A DNA stretch of 64,000 nucleotides from Panorpa germanica (taxonomy: Eukaryota; Arthropoda; Insecta; Mecoptera; Panorpidae). The notes beneath the pieces are model-generated. The model searched no databases, was not told the origin of the DNA, and saw only the letters and a program-made list of their open reading frames with translations. Below, piece after piece: positions 1-13,148 of this stretch (positions within the stretch are counted from its first letter, which is position 1; each line of letters starts with the position of its first letter). The position numbers were made by a program, and so were the translations under genes. Location of the stretch: the NCBI GenBank assembly GCA_963678705.1, contig OY783207.1, positions 3,286,001-3,350,000 of the forward strand. The letters run 5' to 3'.

Positions 1-1050
1 ACCCTGACTACCCTAAAACGCCAGTAAAGAAGTAAAACAGGCAGCTAGGGGATGGCTTAATATAAAATAAGATACAAGGAAAATGTAATCTGATATTATG
101 AGTTAACGTAACATTTTAAAATACATAGATATATCGTATAAGAAAAATATACGTAAGAAAGTAATTACATAAGTAATCATGTTTTTGTAAAAAATAACAA
201 TCTCTTAATAACCATCAGAATAAAAAGTTTCCTTTCGTCGAAACTTGATGATGTAATATGGAAGTAGACGAGTAAGAACAAAAGCGTGTTCCACTTTTGT
301 TGTAATGTGTTTTCCTTGCCTATTTTCATGGTAAAGGTCAAAGTACCAACACAATACAGGGCGTGTCAGAAATTTAATTTGTTTCAACAAACTTTTTACA
401 GGCACTGTTCAGTAATTATTTTCAGTGATATTTGAAATTTTACGTCGTGTTAAATTAGAAAAGTTTCACTGACAAGGCAATTATAGAATTCGAGAAATGT
501 TTTCTCACTAAAACAGTTACAAGAAATATTCTTGAGATAAGATGCTGACCCAGTGTAAAAGAATAAAATGGAAGCTGTACAACTATGTCAACCCATCATA
601 AACTAGACAACTTAAGAAGTTGATGCAGCATTAAAGTTATTCGTTGAAAATAAAATAACTAGAAAATGTCATCCAATTGGAAATAGGAAACTTGGTATTA
701 AGTATATAAACTTTAAAATTAGTTTAGAAGATATGTTATTATTATATATAGAGTGAAAGAGATAAAACATATTACAAAGTTTGAAGAAAGACAGAGAGAA
801 GTATAAAGAATGTCTAATTCTAATAGGTCATCGTCCTGTGAACGCATTGACTACTTCATGCTCCAATTTATAACTTTATTAGAATTCGAGTAAAACAAGG
901 AACTTCAATAAATTATATTTATATGAAAACTTTTGTTAGTGAGAATATGCTATTCGGAAATAAATAGAACTTTCAAAATGTGTATGAGATTTGTTACTTG
1001 TGTCACCTGACTCTTAAGCGTAATATATTCTTCTACCTTTATAATATATA
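1..1050. other. No gene seen
   Basis: AT-rich. One short minus-strand frame (205-405) shows no recognisable domain. Confidence 0.5.
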
Positions 1051-1051
1051 A

Positions 1052-1113
1052 GTATGACTTGGCGTACTGTCGTATCGGTACGTGCAAAGAACATAGGATT
1101 CGGTTTGCCGCTC
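1052..1113 (+). repeat. Short dispersed repeat, partner of 63397
   Basis: TGACTTGGCGTACTGTCGTA and CGTGCAAAGAACATAGGATT match 63397-63486, where the motif GCRTACTGTCGTAT is present twice. Confidence 0.55.
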
Positions 1114-1139
1114 AACTAAATCACCAATTAACGCCCGAA

Positions 1140-1830
1140 ATCGCCGTCGTTTATAAGGGGTCCAAAAAAGCGATTTTTCAAAAAAAATTCCTGAGAAGAC
1201 TATTAATTGTATTAATGTAAAAATTTGTACACATGTTATGGTAACTTTTATCTGTATTTAAATATTTTTATATTTGCAAAAATAATAATTTGGAAGCTGC
1301 TATAGCTGATCTCCAGGAGCTCCTCTCAAAAAAGGCACCTTGCGATGATCACTATAGCTCTGGACTGGATCATATATAATGAAAAAACCAAACAGATTTC
1401 GTTAAAGAAATGTATAATCTCGAAATTTATCGAAGGATTAGACAAAATAATTTTTCTTGGCAAAATGGCGGCTTCTCAAAAAAAAATTATCGGTGAGATA
1501 AAACCTTCGGCTAATTTCTAAAAAATATACTTAAACAGCTTGTGTTAAGATTTGATTACTCCGTTTCCGAGTAATTTTGGTCACAGTTTTTAAAACACCA
1601 TATTGAGAAAAATGCTTTTAAAGTTTCAAACGCACTATACATAGGGTACAAAATTTTTTTTTTTAACTTTACATAACTTCAAAAATAATCGCCAGATTTA
1701 CTTGAAATTTTCTGTCTGTGCACTTAAATATACGTACATTACGAAAATGAAATAAAAAAAAAATATTTTTTAAATATATAATGTCGCATTATGCTCTTTA
1801 GTGCTGTAATTGAAAAACACCCTATATTAA
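1140..1830. other. Repeat-like non-coding block, unclassified
   Basis: Contains homopolymer-broken phrases such as GGGGTCCAAAAAAGCGATTT, CAAAATGGCGGC and AAAAACACCCTATATT, of the kind found in internal non-coding parts of insect transposons. No open frame and no second copy in the window. Confidence 0.3.
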
Positions 1831-2514
1831 GATACGAATTCAATTAAGATTACTTTTAAGGTTTGTAATTAATCTTTAAATAGACATTTCTAAAAATATA
1901 GGCCCGCAGAGATATAATAATTATTATTATCATTTTTAATTGGATTACGTACAGTAAAAAGAATCACCACAGCTTCAGTGGTAGGTATTACGATTATAAA
2001 TTAAATTTTTTTTGCAACATTTCTAAAGGATTAAATTAATATCAATTTAGCTTTGATAAATTTTAATCTCGCTTCCACGATGATAGGGACCAATACAAAA
2101 GTAGCATTGAGCTGTAGGGTAGCGTTGAATAAAATCCTGGATAAGCAGCATAAAAGCAAAACCCATTCCAGAATCTCTGTTCCGACGGAAACATGACATT
2201 CAGGTAAATGTAGCACAGAAAGTATATTTATTTTTTTATAAAATAACAGTGAAATTTTACATTTATAGTGTGATATATTCTACCGTAGATGCAGGATAAT
2301 AAAAATACAAACACAGCGGAAATATGTACAAGGTTAAGGATGTGCGTGACCTTTACGTAAATGATGCAAATGTCGTGAAATTTAGAGGATTGATAAAAAT
2401 AGTTAAAATACATGCTGTCTCAAAATTTTAGTGGCCTACGGTTCATAGTTTTATTTAAATGATTGAAAATAGACAATTTGGAAGGAATAGGAAGAATGTG
2501 CAGCTATTAATCTA
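1831..2514. other. No gene seen
   Basis: AT-rich with only short frames of low complexity. Confidence 0.5.
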
Positions 2515-2785
2515 TTAAGTTAAGTAGGCAGTGAAAGGAAGCGGAGGATGGCGAAGAGGAGTGAGGAAAAAGAAGAAAGAGTAGAGTAGAAACAAGAGGG
2601 AGAGAAGCAGTAGCGGTTTAAATTTATCTGTGTTGTTTGTATTTTTATTTCATCTTTTGGAAGGGGTAGATAGAATAAGGATCACAAAAATATAATTAAA
2701 CACAATGATATGTAATTTAATGATAAGGCGGAATAATGTATTGCCTAACATAAAAAAGCAAAAACATAAAAAAATAAATAATAAA
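2515..2785 (+). mobile_element. LINE 3' end fragment, family 2
   Basis: GGCAGTGAAAGGAAGCGGAG (ORF2 end) plus a 3' UTR block, GGGGTAGATAGAATAAGGAT, shared with 53215-53605. Ends in an A-rich tail. Confidence 0.6.
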
Positions 2786-3186
2786 GATATTTTCATCTAT
2801 AAGAAGGATTTTTTTTAGAAATATGAAGTAATGTGTATTGAATTTAGAAACTGACTATACTAAACCTACTTATCTAAGTCTACGATTTGTATAAAGTTTA
2901 GAATATATTTTAAATTCTAGACATTTCAAAAACTTGGAATCAAATTTGTAAAAAAAACTTTTAGTGTATAATATAATTTAGTTTCATTGAAGTTTTTATA
3001 AAATTATAAACACATAAAAGTAGGTAAAAAAAATTATTAAGTAAGTCACGAATATTGGTGTCACAATACATATGTTAAAGAGATGGTTATACTTTCGATA
3101 AATAAAAATATATTTAGTCCGGGTCAGACGCATTGCTTTTATTGTATCTTACATGGTAGCAGCAAGTACTCGAGTTGGAGAATAAG

Positions 3187-3370
3187 TGAGTGTTCGATAA
3201 GATAGTACCGACTGTCAAACGATATGTGTCAAAATTTCATGACGTTTCAAAAATTAGTTAAGGAGTTACAGTGATTTTAGTGGCGCAACTTTTTTAATTT
3301 TTAAAACAATAAATAGGGATAAAAAACACTTGCTTTGCTTGAACGGCATCTTATCTTAGATGCTTCAAAT
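3187..3370 (+). mobile_element. Mariner leader fragment
   Basis: GATATGTGTCAAAATTTCAT and GATTTTAGTGGCGCAACTTT match the leader of the fragments at 58485 and 8215. The transposase start is too decayed to read. Confidence 0.5.
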
Positions 3371-4351
3371 ATCATGTTGCTGTAAATATAGTTTGTTGTT
3401 GCAGTCGTACACTAGAAACGCATCTTTCAGAATTATCGTAGTGATCAAGTAGAAGATTCCAAATTAAGAATTTTGTTTACGGTCATTAACTTCAAACCTG
3501 CAGTAAACTCGTTAAATTTAGTTCAACATCTGACCGCACTAACTGTGTGGCGTGCGCCGCGGTTGACCTGGCCCGTATTGACGTCAAACTAAAAACTTTG
3601 TGATAAACAAATCGTAAAATAAAAAAAAAAATGTATTAAAAATACAAACAGATTTTTTTTTCATTATTAAATTAAAACATATAATAAATATATTAGAGAA
3701 TTTTGAGAAATTGAAGAAAAACATCCCAGAGCCGAATAAAATTTGAGTTAAAACGCAATAGTTTAAGTTGTTTCCCTAATTAATTACACGATCGATATAT
3801 GTGTTGTGAAAGTAATACAAATGCAAATTATTTTTAACGGTTGGTTTAGTAACCACCCCAGTCACCCAGCCGGTTTAGTGTTAACGACATCCGTCATCAA
3901 AACGACGAACAAACACGTCATAAAGTTTAACGGAGCAACCGCCAATACCGTGAGGATGTTAATTTAAAATAACGGTTCGTTAAAGAATACATTATAGGAT
4001 AAAAGATAAAAATACATATAAGCAAGGACTGAATCATGTGGGTGATCGTGGGGGGAGGGACGTGGTGGGGTGGTGTTCTCATACGACGTACGACAGAGTT
4101 GTTTGTAGAAGAGGTTTATAGTGTGTTTAACGAGATATAAAAATAAAGTGTTTCCATAAAGAAAATTGAAGAATTTGCTATGAATATACCTCATTATATT
4201 CTTTTCCCACAAAAGACTACTGACATTTCATCATATTCAAATCATAAATTGAGATATTACTTTTCTTTTTTAATATATTACTTACTACGATTCCAACAGC
4301 TAGGTTATATCTCGCATTAATTGTAATACTATTATTATTTATTTGAACATT
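3371..4351. other. No gene seen
   Basis: AT-rich; a short CG-rich patch at 3540-3590 (GCGTGCGCCGCGGTTGACC) is unexplained. Confidence 0.4.
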
Positions 4352-4449
4352 ACATATCATTGTGATAAATTACATTTCATTTGTGTTTCTTATTCTATGT
4401 ACTCATTATCTCTCCTTAAAAAAAAAAAAAAAAAAACTAAATAAACTTA
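4352..4449 (+). repeat. Dispersed repeat with poly(A), partner of 28795
   Basis: ATTTGTGTTTCTTATTCTATGTACTCAT...TCTCTCCTT followed by 18 A and AATAAACTTAAA; the same order occurs at 28795-28895. Looks like a retroposon 3' end. Confidence 0.5.
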
Positions 4450-4976
4450 AATTCCTACTGTGATTATTTAATTTACTGTTTTTATTTAATATTATAATAT
4501 AGATTTCAGGTTGTCGTTTAAGTATTCCTTTTCAAATTCGTCTTTTAATTTAAGTTTAGTTAATTTAGTTAGTGCGTATGCATCGTTAGTAATATAAATT
4601 TTGACAGTTCGACAAAATTGTATGTGAAATAATAAAAATTGCTATTTTTATTAACAATTAGTAATAGAAATTGTTTTCACTTCTTTATTTTTGACAAACT
4701 GACATTAAACTTCTTTTAAAAGTAAATCCTACTGCATTTTGACAGATTGTCACATTTTGAAGGTTATAATACAATATAGTTTGTCTTAATTTAATACTTT
4801 TAATTTAAAACATTGGACCTTGTAAGGTTTTAAAAAAACTAAGAAAACGCAAAGAATAAATTAAATTAAAAATGGTACTGTGAATGACTACGCGTATTGC
4901 CATATGCTAAACAATTTAAATTAAATACAAAATACATAATAAAATTAAAGCAGTGAGTGCGAATGATACTTAACTT
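4450..4976 (+). mobile_element. TIR element, copy A
   Basis: About 530 bases homologous in reverse to 33422-33881 (shared TTTGACAGATTGTCACATTT and TAACAATTAGTAATAGA). Ends resemble inverted repeats: CCTACTGTGATTATTTAATT at the left against TTAAAGCAGTGAGTGCGAAT at the right. Non-coding. Confidence 0.7.
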
Positions 4977-5439
4977 GACACACCATATCTTTTTTTATTT
5001 TCTTAAGGCCTCTTTTTCAATTTTCAGTTAAACTTCTAAACTATGTCGATTCCGTCTTAAGTAAACCAAAATTTTCATTCTACACTATACTTATTGAATC
5101 ACTATATTAATGAAGAGAGCGATTGTAGCGCCAGACATACAGCGGCACGTTTCGTTACTATTAGGTCGTCTACGTAGTCGTTTGATACATGGTAACGAAT
5201 ATAACGGTTTCATAATCGTACTTTAACGCCGTTAATTATTCATTTATTGTGTAAACAGAGTAGATTAAGGTCATCTACGTAGTAACCTTGTTAATGAATC
5301 GTAAACTTGGTTAAATGTAATTAGTATAACGACAGACTAACAGCAAGAGTAATAAAATATTTATAGGTTATGAACTTTATGTAAATATTTTATTAATTTG
5401 TTGCTGTATTATATTAAAAATAATGTATAATATAACGTA

Positions 5440-5938
5440 ATTGCAGATAAATTGGCAAAGGAATCTATAAATTTGGAAATTGAGATGGAAGTGAAATTAC
5501 ATACATATGAAATTTTTGGTATGAACTTCAATTTGAGAAACCAAGATTTCATTAACAAAAGTCATTTAAAAAGAAGGGATTATTATGTTTTTCATCCGAA
5601 TTTAAGTAAGAAAAGATGGTTCAGAAAATAGTCCCGCATCTATAATCAGAATAAAAAGTAATCATTGCAAAACTCCAGCTCACCTGTACAAAATTAATAT
5701 TAAATAAGATGATAGATGCCAATGTGGCGAAGAAGGAACTTTAGATCATATTATATTTGTATGCATTAGATTGATTAAAATTTTCCCTATTAATTCTAAA
5801 TTATTATTAAGTGAATCAAAATTAATAAGTGTATTTATTATTCAAGTATTTAGGCAATTGTAAAATAGAATTATAAATTTTAATAAATTAAATGTATGAT
5901 TTATAAATGTCAAGGCCAAATAATTTAAATTAAAAAAA
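5440..5938 (+). mobile_element. LINE 3' fragment, same family as 9532
   Basis: About 85% like the fragment at 9532: IADKLAKESINLEIEMEVKL, then FNLRNQDFINKSHLKRRDYY and CQCGEEGT with stops and frameshifts. It ends in an A-rich tail. 5'-truncated inside the RNase H domain. Confidence 0.82.
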
Positions 5939-7162
5939 AACAAATAATAATAGAAACTTGTACTTTGTTTTATAAAAGTGTTGATCTTTCTTATACAAAT
6001 CATGCCTAATAGTTATTATATTAAAATTTTAATTAAAAAAGCACGTCGCTTCTGTCTGTTTGTTTAACTTTTTATTCAACTAATTAAAAACGGTAATTAA
6101 AACACAAAGAAAAAGAAAAGAAATAAATTAGATAAACGCTAGCGTAATATGCGTTTGTCTAAAAAATAAAAGAGGAAGGTACGAGTATCTTTGACGCCTC
6201 TGCTTTGGATTATATATTGCTTTAAGCTGTCATAATTTAAGCAATATTTTTGTAACACAGTGACACGTGTATTTTAGGTTTATATAACATAAAACAAATT
6301 ATCTGTTAAGTAATATACAACGCTTTGTGATGTATATTTTCGTATTTTGCCTATTAACATAATTATACAAATTGTTAGGAAGACCTTTTAAGGATTATAA
6401 AAACTTATGAACATCTTTTTAAGGTGACATTTAAAATAACTATTAAATAAAACACTTTTAGATTAAATATTACAAGTTAAAGTAAAATATTACATGAATG
6501 TAAGGTAATATTTATGTTTTGTGTTTAATTTATAGCAAATTTTTTTATGTTAAATAACAATTACTGTGTTTAACGAGTTATGTATATTTTATATACAAGT
6601 TTTAAAATAAAATTTCCATTCAGTATTATAGATAAGTTAAAGAATGAACGCTTTGTGTATCGATAGTAGCTTCATTAATTACTAATCATATTATGAAATT
6701 AATTATATTAATATTATTAATTACAAACGAATTATAACTTCATTAACATATATGGGTAAATATTATAAAACAAAACTTATTATCTATGCAAACTATATTA
6801 TATGATATGAGTATAATCCAATATTATTATATTATATTATGTAATACAATAGAATAGCTTGCTGTATATTACAGATAATTAAAACTTTATATCCCACCAC
6901 CCACAACCCACCACAAAACACAACCACTACTCAACATCCCACCCCTCCTGCATCTGTCTAGAATTAACATCAATATTATTAACCTAGAATATATACTCAT
7001 AATTTACTAAAGTAGAAAATAGAATTAATTTATGAGCGTCTGTGTTGTTTTCTGATTAATAAAAACCTGCCTTTATATATAGAGAGAAATGTTATAATAA
7101 TATGTTTTCAATGTTTTTCTTTTTAATTTATTTATATTAATGTACAACATATTAAGTTTATT
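5939..7162. other. No gene seen
   Basis: Extremely AT-rich; one C-rich, G-poor run at about 6894-6955 (CCACCACCCACAACCCACCA). Confidence 0.5.
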
Positions 7163-7370
7163 GTGTGGAAATTTGAAGTCAATTGGAGTAAAACTGTCGG
7201 AGATGCAGAGCTTCAAGTCTTCACCTCTCAGGTCTGGTTTCGTCTTTCTTTGAAACTTTTAAACGAGTTCTTCTCACACTTAGCTTTTTCAGAGTGGGTG
7301 CCCTCTCTAGCTCAAAATCTACTGGACCGATCCTTTTCAAATTGCACACAATTTCTTTACATGAATGCCG

Positions 7371-7503
7371 AGGTAACACTGTCGAGGTTTTTTTTAATTT
7401 TAATTTTAAAGCACTTTAAAATAACAAAGTTTTTTTCATGAAAAATCGGTATTTTGACTTCTAAGTGCTGTAAAAAATTGAAGAAAAACTCGACAGCGTT
7501 ACC
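7371..7503. repeat. Imperfect inverted repeat
   Basis: AGGTAACACTGTCGAGGTTT at the left pairs with AAAACTCGACAGCGTTACCT at the right, around an AT-rich loop with AAGCACTT/AAGTGCT. It lies at the end of a repeat-like stretch starting near 7163, whose CTACTGGACCGATCC resembles Helitron internal sequence. Confidence 0.55.
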
Positions 7504-7574
7504 TGCAGAAACTTATCAATTAATGAAATCATTTTGGTTTTTTGAATTAAGATTATTCAGTGATGAGTAATGAG

Positions 7575-7800
7575 GGACACCACAATAAGACCTTTTTTTG
7601 TAACGTCTGCGTAGATTCGCTGTCAATGGCTCGTTCCTTGATATTTATTTATGAAAATTTCACAATGTATTCTTTGAATGCTACTTTATCTTGTAGTAAT
7701 TATAGAAATTATTATATATTATCTGTGTCGTCAATAAACATTATCGAAAATATGCTTTTTTGTATCGATCGAAGTCTTATTTTATTTATATCAGAGAGGA
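7575..7800 (+). repeat. Dispersed repeat, partner of 18568
   Basis: About 70-75% identical to the reversed stretch 18568-18835 (shared TATTTATTTATGAAAATTTC and TAGTAATTATAGAAAT). Perhaps another mariner-related leader, since the partner also contains AACGATATGTGACAT. The open frames here are not conserved as protein. Confidence 0.55.
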
Positions 7801-8214
7801 CGACGTTCATAAGGTAGAAAACACAATGCATAATATAATATATATTATAAACTTTCGAAGGAAATAAAAATCTTGACAGCCGGAAGCTGTTATAATTTAT
7901 TTAAGATACGAGTTTCATGGAAAATTATCCACAGTATGTACAGGTTAATATTAAAGCAATAAAAGTAAGGAAACAATGCACCGTAGTATGAAACTAAGTT
8001 GTGTTAAAGTTTTACTGCTGAAGGCGGCGCTCATGACATTAAATAAAATAAAATAGTGTTGAAGATGAAAATGCCATGCACCCGTAAATATCACTTGGCG
8101 TTAAATCTCGTTAAACACAATGTAGAGGTGTAGTCGTATGTAGTTAAAATAATTTGCAATATCCGGTTTAATGTCAAGTAAAATGTAATAATAACAAAAA
8201 AAAAACGTTCAAGC

Positions 8215-8440
8215 ATAGTAATGGTTTACTTGTACGACATAAAAAGCGATGCTTTATTAACACACGAAATTCAGATTTTTCTATTGAATTAAATTTATTA
8301 AAGTAGCGTCACTAAAACTACTGTAACTTGTAAACTAATTGTCGCAATGTCATGAAATTTTGACATATATTGTTTGAATGTTGGTACTACCTAAAAATCA
8401 TATGGATTTGTCAATGGTTGGAGCATCTATATAAGTAGAG
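8215..8440 (-). mobile_element. Mariner 5' end fragment, reversed
   Basis: On the minus strand the same leader as at 58485 is followed by codons IEKSEFRVLIKHRFLC, a mariner transposase N-terminus. The rest of the gene is absent. Confidence 0.65.
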
Positions 8441-9511
8441 GGAAACAAAGTTAACAATGTGATGTATCTCAAGCTTCAAATGTGCCCTTAAAGTCAAAAA
8501 CTGCTTAACTGTTTAATAAGATAAGAATAATGAAGAAACATTAAACACCTCCCAACATATTGAAATACAAAAACAAAATATTACCTCGTGAAGATAGTTT
8601 TTTTAGTTTCTCATTTCTTCACCAATTTTTTCTGCTAGTCACAAAATTGCGTGAAAACTCGTACCACACACGAGTGTTCTCTGTTTATTCATGCGACAAA
8701 GATATATAGGTCTTGTCATATTTCTTTAAAGGTAACGGGCCTGCTATTATTTACCCCAAAGAAAAAACAACCGCACACAAAAAAACAAGGCAAGCAAGAG
8801 ATAAACTTTAAAATATATATAAGAAGAATGTATATGTCAACTTGCGTTATGTATAAGGATAAAAGATCCTCGCAGTTTTCTCCAATAACACTTTTAGATG
8901 GCTTAGTATTACGTGAGTAAGCCTTAGGTGTCACTTTATCCTAAGCCTTCATTGTTGATTAATGCAAAGAAATGTGAAATGGAAGTGATGTTCTTGAAAA
9001 CAACGAACAAATTGCGTGCAATACAATATATTTCAAAATAGTTGAAGAATTTATCACTAGTGACATTGTCTAAAACATTGGTTAAGAATTAATATGATAT
9101 ATTCTACGTATTCTAATATTTATATTAGAGATACAAATAGCTTTACGCTTCTTCTTCGTATTTTAAATGGATACTATTTAATGATGGTTACAATCAGAGT
9201 TTCATCGAGTTCACAGCTCAAATGAAATCGTCACAATCACGCTTCATCGAGTGCACAATTTAATATATCATCGCTGTGAACTATCAAATCGTTATCATTG
9301 TCCAGAATGTAATTATTTTATACTATATTTCTAATTATGCTTGTTTTAAGCTGCAGACTAGAAACGCACGCTTCTTTTATTATTCAAACACCGGCGTTAT
9401 TATTTCAACAATCTTACAAGATACTTCAATTACCAATCCAAAATATGAAGATTTAATTGAATAAATATTCAATAAGGTTCGTAATAAGCGCAGTAAATGG
9501 TTAATTTGTAC
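8441..9511. other. No gene seen
   Basis: Overlapping short frames on both strands near 8651-8934, none with a recognisable domain. Confidence 0.5.
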
Positions 9512-9531
9512 TGTAGGTAATATTTTAGCGA

Positions 9532-10217
9532 AATTAATTAAATGCAAAATTAAGGAGCTGTATTTTAATATAATAAATAAAAATAATACCATAAAATTTA
9601 TGGAATAAGAGGAAACGAAATTGTGAATAAATTGGCAAAGGAATCAATAAATTTGGAAATTGAGATGAAAGTGAAATTACCTTCATAAGAAATTTTTAAT
9701 GTAATCAAAAAATTAAACTTCAATTTGAGAAACCAAGATTTCATTAACAAAAGTCAGTTAAAAGGAAGAGATTATTATATGTTACATCCAAATTTAAGTA
9801 AGAAAAGATGGTTTAGAAATGAGTCCCGCAAAATTATATCAACTATAATCAGAATCAAAAGTAATCATTGTAAAACTGTAAAACTGTAACTGTAACTGTG
9901 TAAAACCTGTACAAAATTAATAATAAATCCTACGATAGATGTCAATGTGGTGAAGAAGGAACTTTGGATCATATTTGTTTAGAAAGATCAAAATTCAATA
10001 GTGTAATATTAGATGTGATTAAAACTTTTCCTGTTAATACTAAATTTTTGTTAAGTGATTCAAAATTAATTAGTGGTAATAAATAATTAGTAATTATTTA
10101 AATATTTAGAAATTTTTAAAATAGAATTATAAATTGTTAAATATGTAAATGTAAATGTTTGATGGTGGGTATGACGAATAAAAGTCAAGGCAAATAAATA
10201 AATAAATAAAAAAAATG
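9532..10217 (+). mobile_element. LINE 3' fragment (RNase H end and Cys/His knuckle)
   Basis: Decayed coding sequence reads GIRGNEIVNKLAKES (end of an RNase H domain), then LNFNLRNQDFINKSQLKGRDY, RIKSNHC and CQCGEEGTLDHI, the C-terminal knuckle of Jockey/I-clade ORF2. It ends in (AATA)n. A near-perfect 20-base target duplication brackets it: TGTAGGTAATATTTTAGCGA at 9512 and TGTAGGTAATGTTATAGCGA at 10220. Confidence 0.85.
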
Positions 10218-10239
10218 ATTGTAGGTAATGTTATAGCGA

Positions 10240-11079
10240 TTTCTCCCAGCAAGTTTAAATTTCAGACGAACTGTGTTGTAGCTGGAGTGTTGGTGGTGTA
10301 TTACGTTAAAAATACAACGGTATGTGACATGCTATTAATATCGGTTTTATTCCCACTCACCTGACCAAAGAAGCTAAATTATTATTATTCATTATAGTCA
10401 CGTACCTGAAACAAAAACAAAAAATTATTAATGATCGTTAATTCGTATAGGAAGGGGAGTAATCCTTCATTCCGGGACTGCTGCTTCCCGATAATAGACA
10501 AATTAAACTAGATCTGTCACAAATTTACACTGATTAGAATGAAATTTTTGATGAATATTTTCTCAATCTGCTAATTCATCGATCCTTCAATTCATTCTAC
10601 CAAATGTTACCGCAAAGACCGTTATATGTTGAAATACCCTATTCTATACATTACTTTAAATTATTAATAGTTTACGAAATATTTCACGAGCTACTTAAAT
10701 CAATTCAAAGTGACAGAAATAGTGCACTAATACAAAATATTTGTATAACCTATAAAGAAAAAATAACTCATTAAATTTTTAAAATAAATTCTAAATTGGA
10801 TCGATGTGTTGCGACGCGCTGCGCCGCGACGGCTGCAATGCATAACTGACAACCAATGAGTGAAAGCAGATACCGGAATGCGTTCACGCAATTGCCAAAT
10901 GGACGCAAATTTATAGACAAAACTCTTTTCGATATGACAGGCACATACACACGTTGATGCAGGCTTAGAATAAGTTTGAAAATTAATACAAAAGTGATAC
11001 AGTAGAAATTGATGTAACGCATTCATCATTATTTAATTATCATCTTAAATACAGTCAAAAAAGTACCGGGTGACCGAAA
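10240..11079. other. No gene seen; CG-rich patch at 10797-10910
   Basis: The patch contains GTTGCGACGCGCTGCGCCGC. On the minus strand ATTGGTTGTCAGTTATGC offers a CCAAT-like box and an insect-type initiator (TCAGT), but no exon could be built. Confidence 0.35.
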
Positions 11080-11420
11080 CTAAAACAAAGGGGCAAAAAT
11101 GTGAAAAGAATTGCTAGATTCAGGCTGAAGAATGAAAGGAGAGGCAGAAGAGAGAGGTAAAATTAAGTGAAATAGGTGTCAGGATAAAATGGAGAGTGAA
11201 TTAAGCTTGGATGAGTTATTGGAAGGCAGAATATGGATGCTGGAGGTAATGAGAAAAAGAAGAGTAAAGGAGGAGAAACTTTGTAAGCAGAGGGAGTCGG
11301 GAGGAACGATTGCAAGAGAAGAGAAGGAAGTAGACAGGTGGTGGAAGTAAGGAGAAGGCAGTGGAGAGAGACTAACATTGAAAAGGAAGAAGAGAATTTG
11401 ATAAATGTTAAATAGTGTTG
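11080..11420 (+). mobile_element. Decayed LINE fragment, purine-rich
   Basis: AGAATTGCTAGATTCAGGCT encodes RIARFRL, matching the LINE at 48407, followed by Glu/Arg-rich codons with frame breaks. Probably a related ORF2 end. Confidence 0.5.
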
Positions 11421-12888
11421 CTATAGTAAAAACAGAACAATAAAAGAACATACAATAATACTATTAATGGAAGACATATTATCTTACAACTACAAGAAAC
11501 TAAAGAAGTAATCTAATATTTGAAGTATCTATAAATAACTAAATTAATAAGTTAAAGACGTAAATTACTATTGATACTTTATTATCCGTTTCTGTTTTCC
11601 TTAAGTCTTTATAAGTGAGTGGTGGGGATGAACTCTAACTTCCAAAGTAAAATGAAATTCAATTAAAAGTTGTTATATATGAAAACCGACGACTCGCTAT
11701 CCGGGAAAATAAATCAATAAGAAAAATTATCGGTTTATTAAAAGGAAAGTTATTTCGCGCTGAAGGTAGATTAGCAGAGCGTACATCGCTGGTATATAAT
11801 ATATAAAATAATAAGTGCAATGGGCCATCGCTTGGTTTATTTTTGAAATCGTTATTAAAACTACACCGTTGAATATTTTTAAATAATTGTTGCTTCATTC
11901 AAGAAAGATTTCATTTAGTTATGGACAAAATTTTAGAAAAGTGGCTGAGTTGGCTCAATTTTGGAGTAAATTGTCAGTTGTTTGTGGCACTATTTCACGA
12001 ATAGCTGGACGGATATTTCCTAAAGTCCATCAGTTGCTTGTATATATTGTTAAAGTGACAACGCTTTTCCAAAATTAAAGGAAAGCTTTCTCTAGAAATT
12101 ACCAATTTTTCTATAACTTTTTGCAGCAGTTCTTTAACAATTGTAATAATTGAATAACACAAAAACTTTCCCAAATGCGAACGTTACAAAATGTATTTTC
12201 GTGTCGTACATCATGAATTAATATTGACAAATACAATTGTAGCAAAAATGTAACTTTAGATTAAGTTTTTATTTGCTAATGTTACTAAATAAATGATGAG
12301 TCAAAGAAAGGGTAACAAAAAAATGCCCATAGTCTCGACTATTAAAGACATGATATTTTAAAGCAAGAATGATAAATAAGCTAAAGCTTAATAATAAATA
12401 ATTTTTAATAAATGTAAAAACATTAATAAAAATGAATATCTTTTATTATAGTAATTATTATTCCGCATTACAGTTTGGTTCTCTACATGCTTTGAATGTC
12501 TTCTTTATCTTATTGAATTCTTGAATAGTAGAAAATCAAACACTTAACAATCTCGCCTAGGGATGAAGACATTATTATAGGAAACAATTCTATTTAGTGC
12601 TACAGGGTTAGGGTTAGTATAGAGCATTTGAAAATAGTGTTTTGGAAGGGTTGAAGCTGTGAGAAGAATAAGAGTTTGCATAGAATTAAGACTACACTAG
12701 ACTTGCATAACTAGAAACACAGGTAAAACAGGTGCAGGGTTTTTTGGAAGTTCAGTGCAGAAGTAATTAAATTACCTTGGCGCCGTTGAGTATTATTTAA
12801 TAATAAAACACGTCACTCAATTAAACGATGTAACGATATAAATATTTGAATTTTGCAATGTTAAAATACACGTAGATCTCTCACCCAC
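11421..12888. other. No gene seen
   Basis: AT-rich, short frames only. Confidence 0.5.
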
Positions 12889-13148
12889 CTGTGTGAGGAC
12901 AGTACATGCAGACAGTGCGACGAACGACACTAGACTGAGAACACAACGGTACCGCAGTTGCTTACATCGGCTGTGAGCTCTACGTTCGTTGTGTGTCCCG
13001 TTTAACGGAACTAACGGGTCTGGTGCTACGACTAACGGACGGGTTGATAGTACGCTACGCTTGTCTGTATACTAACGAATTGGATGTCGATAACATACGA
13101 AAATAAACGATCGTAGCCGAATCGACACGCGCGCGCTTTTATATATAT
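12889..13148 (-). promoter_or_regulatory. Candidate TATA promoter and first exon, minus strand
   Basis: On the minus strand TATATATAAAAG (13148-13136) is followed by a ~210-base CG-rich segment that ends in a strong donor, CACACAG/GTGGGTGAG (last exon base 12889). Base composition contrasts with the AT-rich surroundings. The longest frame from an early ATG is short, but a late ATG (reading MYCPHT) runs open into the donor. It could be an internal promoter of the DGK gene or the start of another minus-strand transcript leaving the window to the left. Confidence 0.35.

Noticed and set aside
7560..7817. 85-residue frame similar to one at 18568
   Set aside because: The similarity is at DNA level between two repeat copies in opposite orientation; frames are broken elsewhere and reading frame is not preserved.
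12600..12620. Telomere-like GGGTTAGGGTTAG
   Set aside because: Only two units, interstitial, and insects normally use TTAGG; chance or debris.
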